Assembly (NCBI GenBank): GCA_031289165.1
Contig: JAITPZ010000131.1
Location: forward strand, 1-5,932
DNA: 5,932 nucleotides
Reading direction: 5' to 3'
From: Synergistaceae bacterium
Lineage (GTDB): Bacteria > Synergistota > Synergistia > Synergistales > Aminobacteriaceae
The position numbers and the translations under genes were made by a program. Below the pieces are notes generated by a model. The model was not told where the DNA came from. It did not search any database and was given only the letters and a program-made list of their open reading frames with translations. Within the stretch, counting starts at the first letter, position 1. Each line of letters starts with the position of its first letter. Positions 4,536-5,932 of the stretch are shown here, in pieces.

Positions 4536-5909
4536 TTATTCCGCCCTGCCCGTGGCCCAGTTCCACGGATGTCTTCTGATGTAGCCGTCGGCGAAGGGGA
4601 AGAAGGAGGAAAGCAGCGCGAAAACCCCCAGGAAATAGGGATACCACAGGGTCGCCAGCAGCTGGAACGGGCTGACCACGCCGGCGGCCAGCCCGCAGAT
4701 GATCAGGGTCTGAGCGCCGTAGGGGAGGATGCCCTGAAAGACACAGGACCAGATGTCCAGCAGGGAGGCGCTGCGCCGGGGGTCCACGTGATACCGGTCC
4801 GCGATGTTCTTCGCGATGGAGCCCGTGACCACGATGGAGACCGTGTTATTGGCCGTGGCGATATCCGCTATGGACACCAGTCCGGAGATGCCGATTTCAG
4901 CGGACCGCTCGCTGGTCACTTTCGACTGAATCTTTTGCAGCATCCAGAGCAGCCCTCCGTTTTGCGTCACCATTGCCGACAGCCCGCCGATGAACATGGA
5001 GAGCAGGAACACCTCGAACATGCCGGTAAACCCGTCATAGACGCTTTTGGCGCTGCCCAGCAATGTCAGGTCGCCGGTGAAGAGCCCCACGCCAAGGGCC
5101 ACCACGATACCGGAGGCCAGCGCGACAAAGACGTTTATCCCCATCAGGGATAGCACCAGAATCCAGATGTAGGGAACGACCTTGATGATGCTGAACTCCA
5201 GTTCCTTCAGCGGGACCACGGTCTCCGGACGCCCGAAGAGCAGGAGCAGAACGAAGGTCGCCGCCGCGGCGGGCAAAGCAATCATAAAATTGACCCGGAA
5301 CTTGTCCCGCATCTCCACGCCCTGCGTTCGGGTGGCCGCGATGGTGGTGTCGGAGATCATGGAGAGGTTGTCGCCGAACATTGCCCCGCCGACCACGGTT
5401 CCCAGCACGAGGACCATGTTCAGCCCCGCCAGAGAGGCGACTTCGATCGCAATGGGCCCGATGGCGGTGATGGTGCCCACGGAAGTTCCGGTGGCCATGG
5501 AAAGAAAACAGGCGATGACAAAAAGTCCCGCCGTGACGTACTCCGGCGGGATAACGGAAAGCCCCAGATTCGCGGTGGCCTGAACGCCGCCCATCGCCCT
5601 CGCCAGAGCGGCGAACCCGCCGGCCAGCATGTAAATACAGCACATGGTCATGATGTTGCTGTCGCCGCAACCGGCCATGAACTGATCGACCTTCTCGTCG
5701 ACGGTCCCTTTGAACATGATGAACGCGGCTGCGATCCCGATCAGCGCGGCAATCGGCGCCGGCATCTGGTAAAAGGCCATCTCCACGCCGGAAAACTGCA
5801 AAACCATACCCACGCCCATGTAAACCACGATGAAAATCAGGAAAGGGATCAGCGCTGTCCCCCGAGGCTGAATTTCTTTCAGATCATTCCCCGCAGTCGA
5901 TGTACTCAT
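4536..5909 (-). CDS. nhaC: NhaC-family Na+/H+ (or Na+/organic substrate) antiporter
   Basis: A 457-residue integral membrane protein with about 11-12 hydrophobic segments starting near residue 18; no cleavable signal is seen. Family signatures: MATGTSVGT (138-146), GGAMFGDNLSMISDTTIAA (174-192), IATANNTVS (350-358) and GILPYGAQ (393-400). Conserved polar residues in these segments (Asp180, Asp187, Asn354-355) lie where cation coordination is expected. Length is typical (about 440-480 aa), and the protein is complete. The start is ATG at 5909, with GAGGGG 7 nt upstream (5917-5922). It is convergent with the LysR gene and separate from por. Family members include Na+/H+ exchangers and also malate-lactate or amino-acid exchangers, so 'nhaC' names the family and not a proven substrate. 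In an anaerobe that couples ferredoxin oxidation to Na+ export it could use or balance the Na+ gradient; no such pump is in this window. Confidence 0.88.
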   Translation of the reverse strand: MSTSTAGNDLKEIQPRGTALIPFLIFIVVYMGVGMVLQFSGVEMAFYQMPAPIAALIGIAAAFIMFKGTVDEKVDQFMAGCGDSNIMTMCCIYMLAGGFAALARAMGGVQATANLGLSVIPPEYVTAGLFVIACFLSMATGTSVGTITAIGPIAIEVASLAGLNMVLVLGTVVGGAMFGDNLSMISDTTIAATRTQGVEMRDKFRVNFMIALPAAAATFVLLLLFGRPETVVPLKELEFSIIKVVPYIWILVLSLMGINVFVALASGIVVALGVGLFTGDLTLLGSAKSVYDGFTGMFEVFLLSMFIGGLSAMVTQNGGLLWMLQKIQSKVTSERSAEIGISGLVSIADIATANNTVSIVVTGSIAKNIADRYHVDPRRSASLLDIWSCVFQGILPYGAQTLIICGLAAGVVSPFQLLATLWYPYFLGVFALLSSFFPFADGYIRRHPWNWATGRAE

Positions 5910-5932
5910 AATTATTCCCCTCTTTCTTTTTT

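Noticed and set aside
4348..4647. A 99-codon minus-strand frame spanning the LysR-nhaC gap
   Set aside because: It overlaps the nhaC 3' end out of frame and runs through the palindrome; no Shine-Dalgarno or recognisable domain was seen.
5035..5670. Minus-strand 211-codon frame inside nhaC
   Set aside because: It is an out-of-frame shadow of nhaC, rich in Arg/His/Gly, and no membrane pattern remains. The nhaC frame carries all family signatures.

Overview
The window reads as chromosomal DNA of a strictly anaerobic, fermentative, GC-rich bacterium. The evidence is a complete four-subunit 2-oxoacid:ferredoxin oxidoreductase operon (archaeal/Thermotoga-type gamma-delta-alpha-beta layout), an NhaC-family antiporter, and a left-edge gene that looks like the 4-hydroxybutyryl-CoA dehydratase / HpaB flavoprotein family. 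An amino-acid-fermenting lineage such as Synergistota, or a clostridial relative, would fit. This placement is an inference from gene content only; no rRNA or other phylogenetic marker is present.

Layout. At the left edge (1-110, minus strand) is the 5' end of a gene that runs out of the window. Next comes a 103-nt gap holding a hairpin-rich repeat (copy A, 133-193). The minus-strand operon porC-porD-porA-porB (3176 down to 214) follows, with junctions that overlap or nearly touch (ATGA, a 1-nt gap, TAATG). A 184-nt divergent intergenic region (3177-3360) contains the second repeat copy (B, 3193-3249), in the opposite orientation to A, and AT-richer promoter-like sequence. A plus-strand LysR-type regulator (3361-4287) converges, across a 248-nt hairpin-bearing gap, on a minus-strand NhaC-type antiporter (4536-5909). 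The antiporter's start and Shine-Dalgarno lie just inside the right edge.

How the genes fit together. PorCDAB would oxidatively decarboxylate pyruvate or a branched 2-oxoacid to the acyl-CoA and pass electrons through the PorD ferredoxin domain to free ferredoxin. The divergent LysR regulator is the obvious candidate to control this operon. The left-edge gene follows porB on the same strand and may be co-transcribed. The antiporter is a separate unit that exchanges Na+ for H+ or for an organic substrate.

No undescribed defence, mobile or RNA system is evident. The most notable unexplained structure is the pair of related, oppositely oriented repeats (about 60 bp, each with two small GC-rich hairpins) lying immediately outside both ends of the por operon. 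Next is the possible linkage of por to a radical-type dehydratase or flavin monooxygenase gene cut by the window edge.
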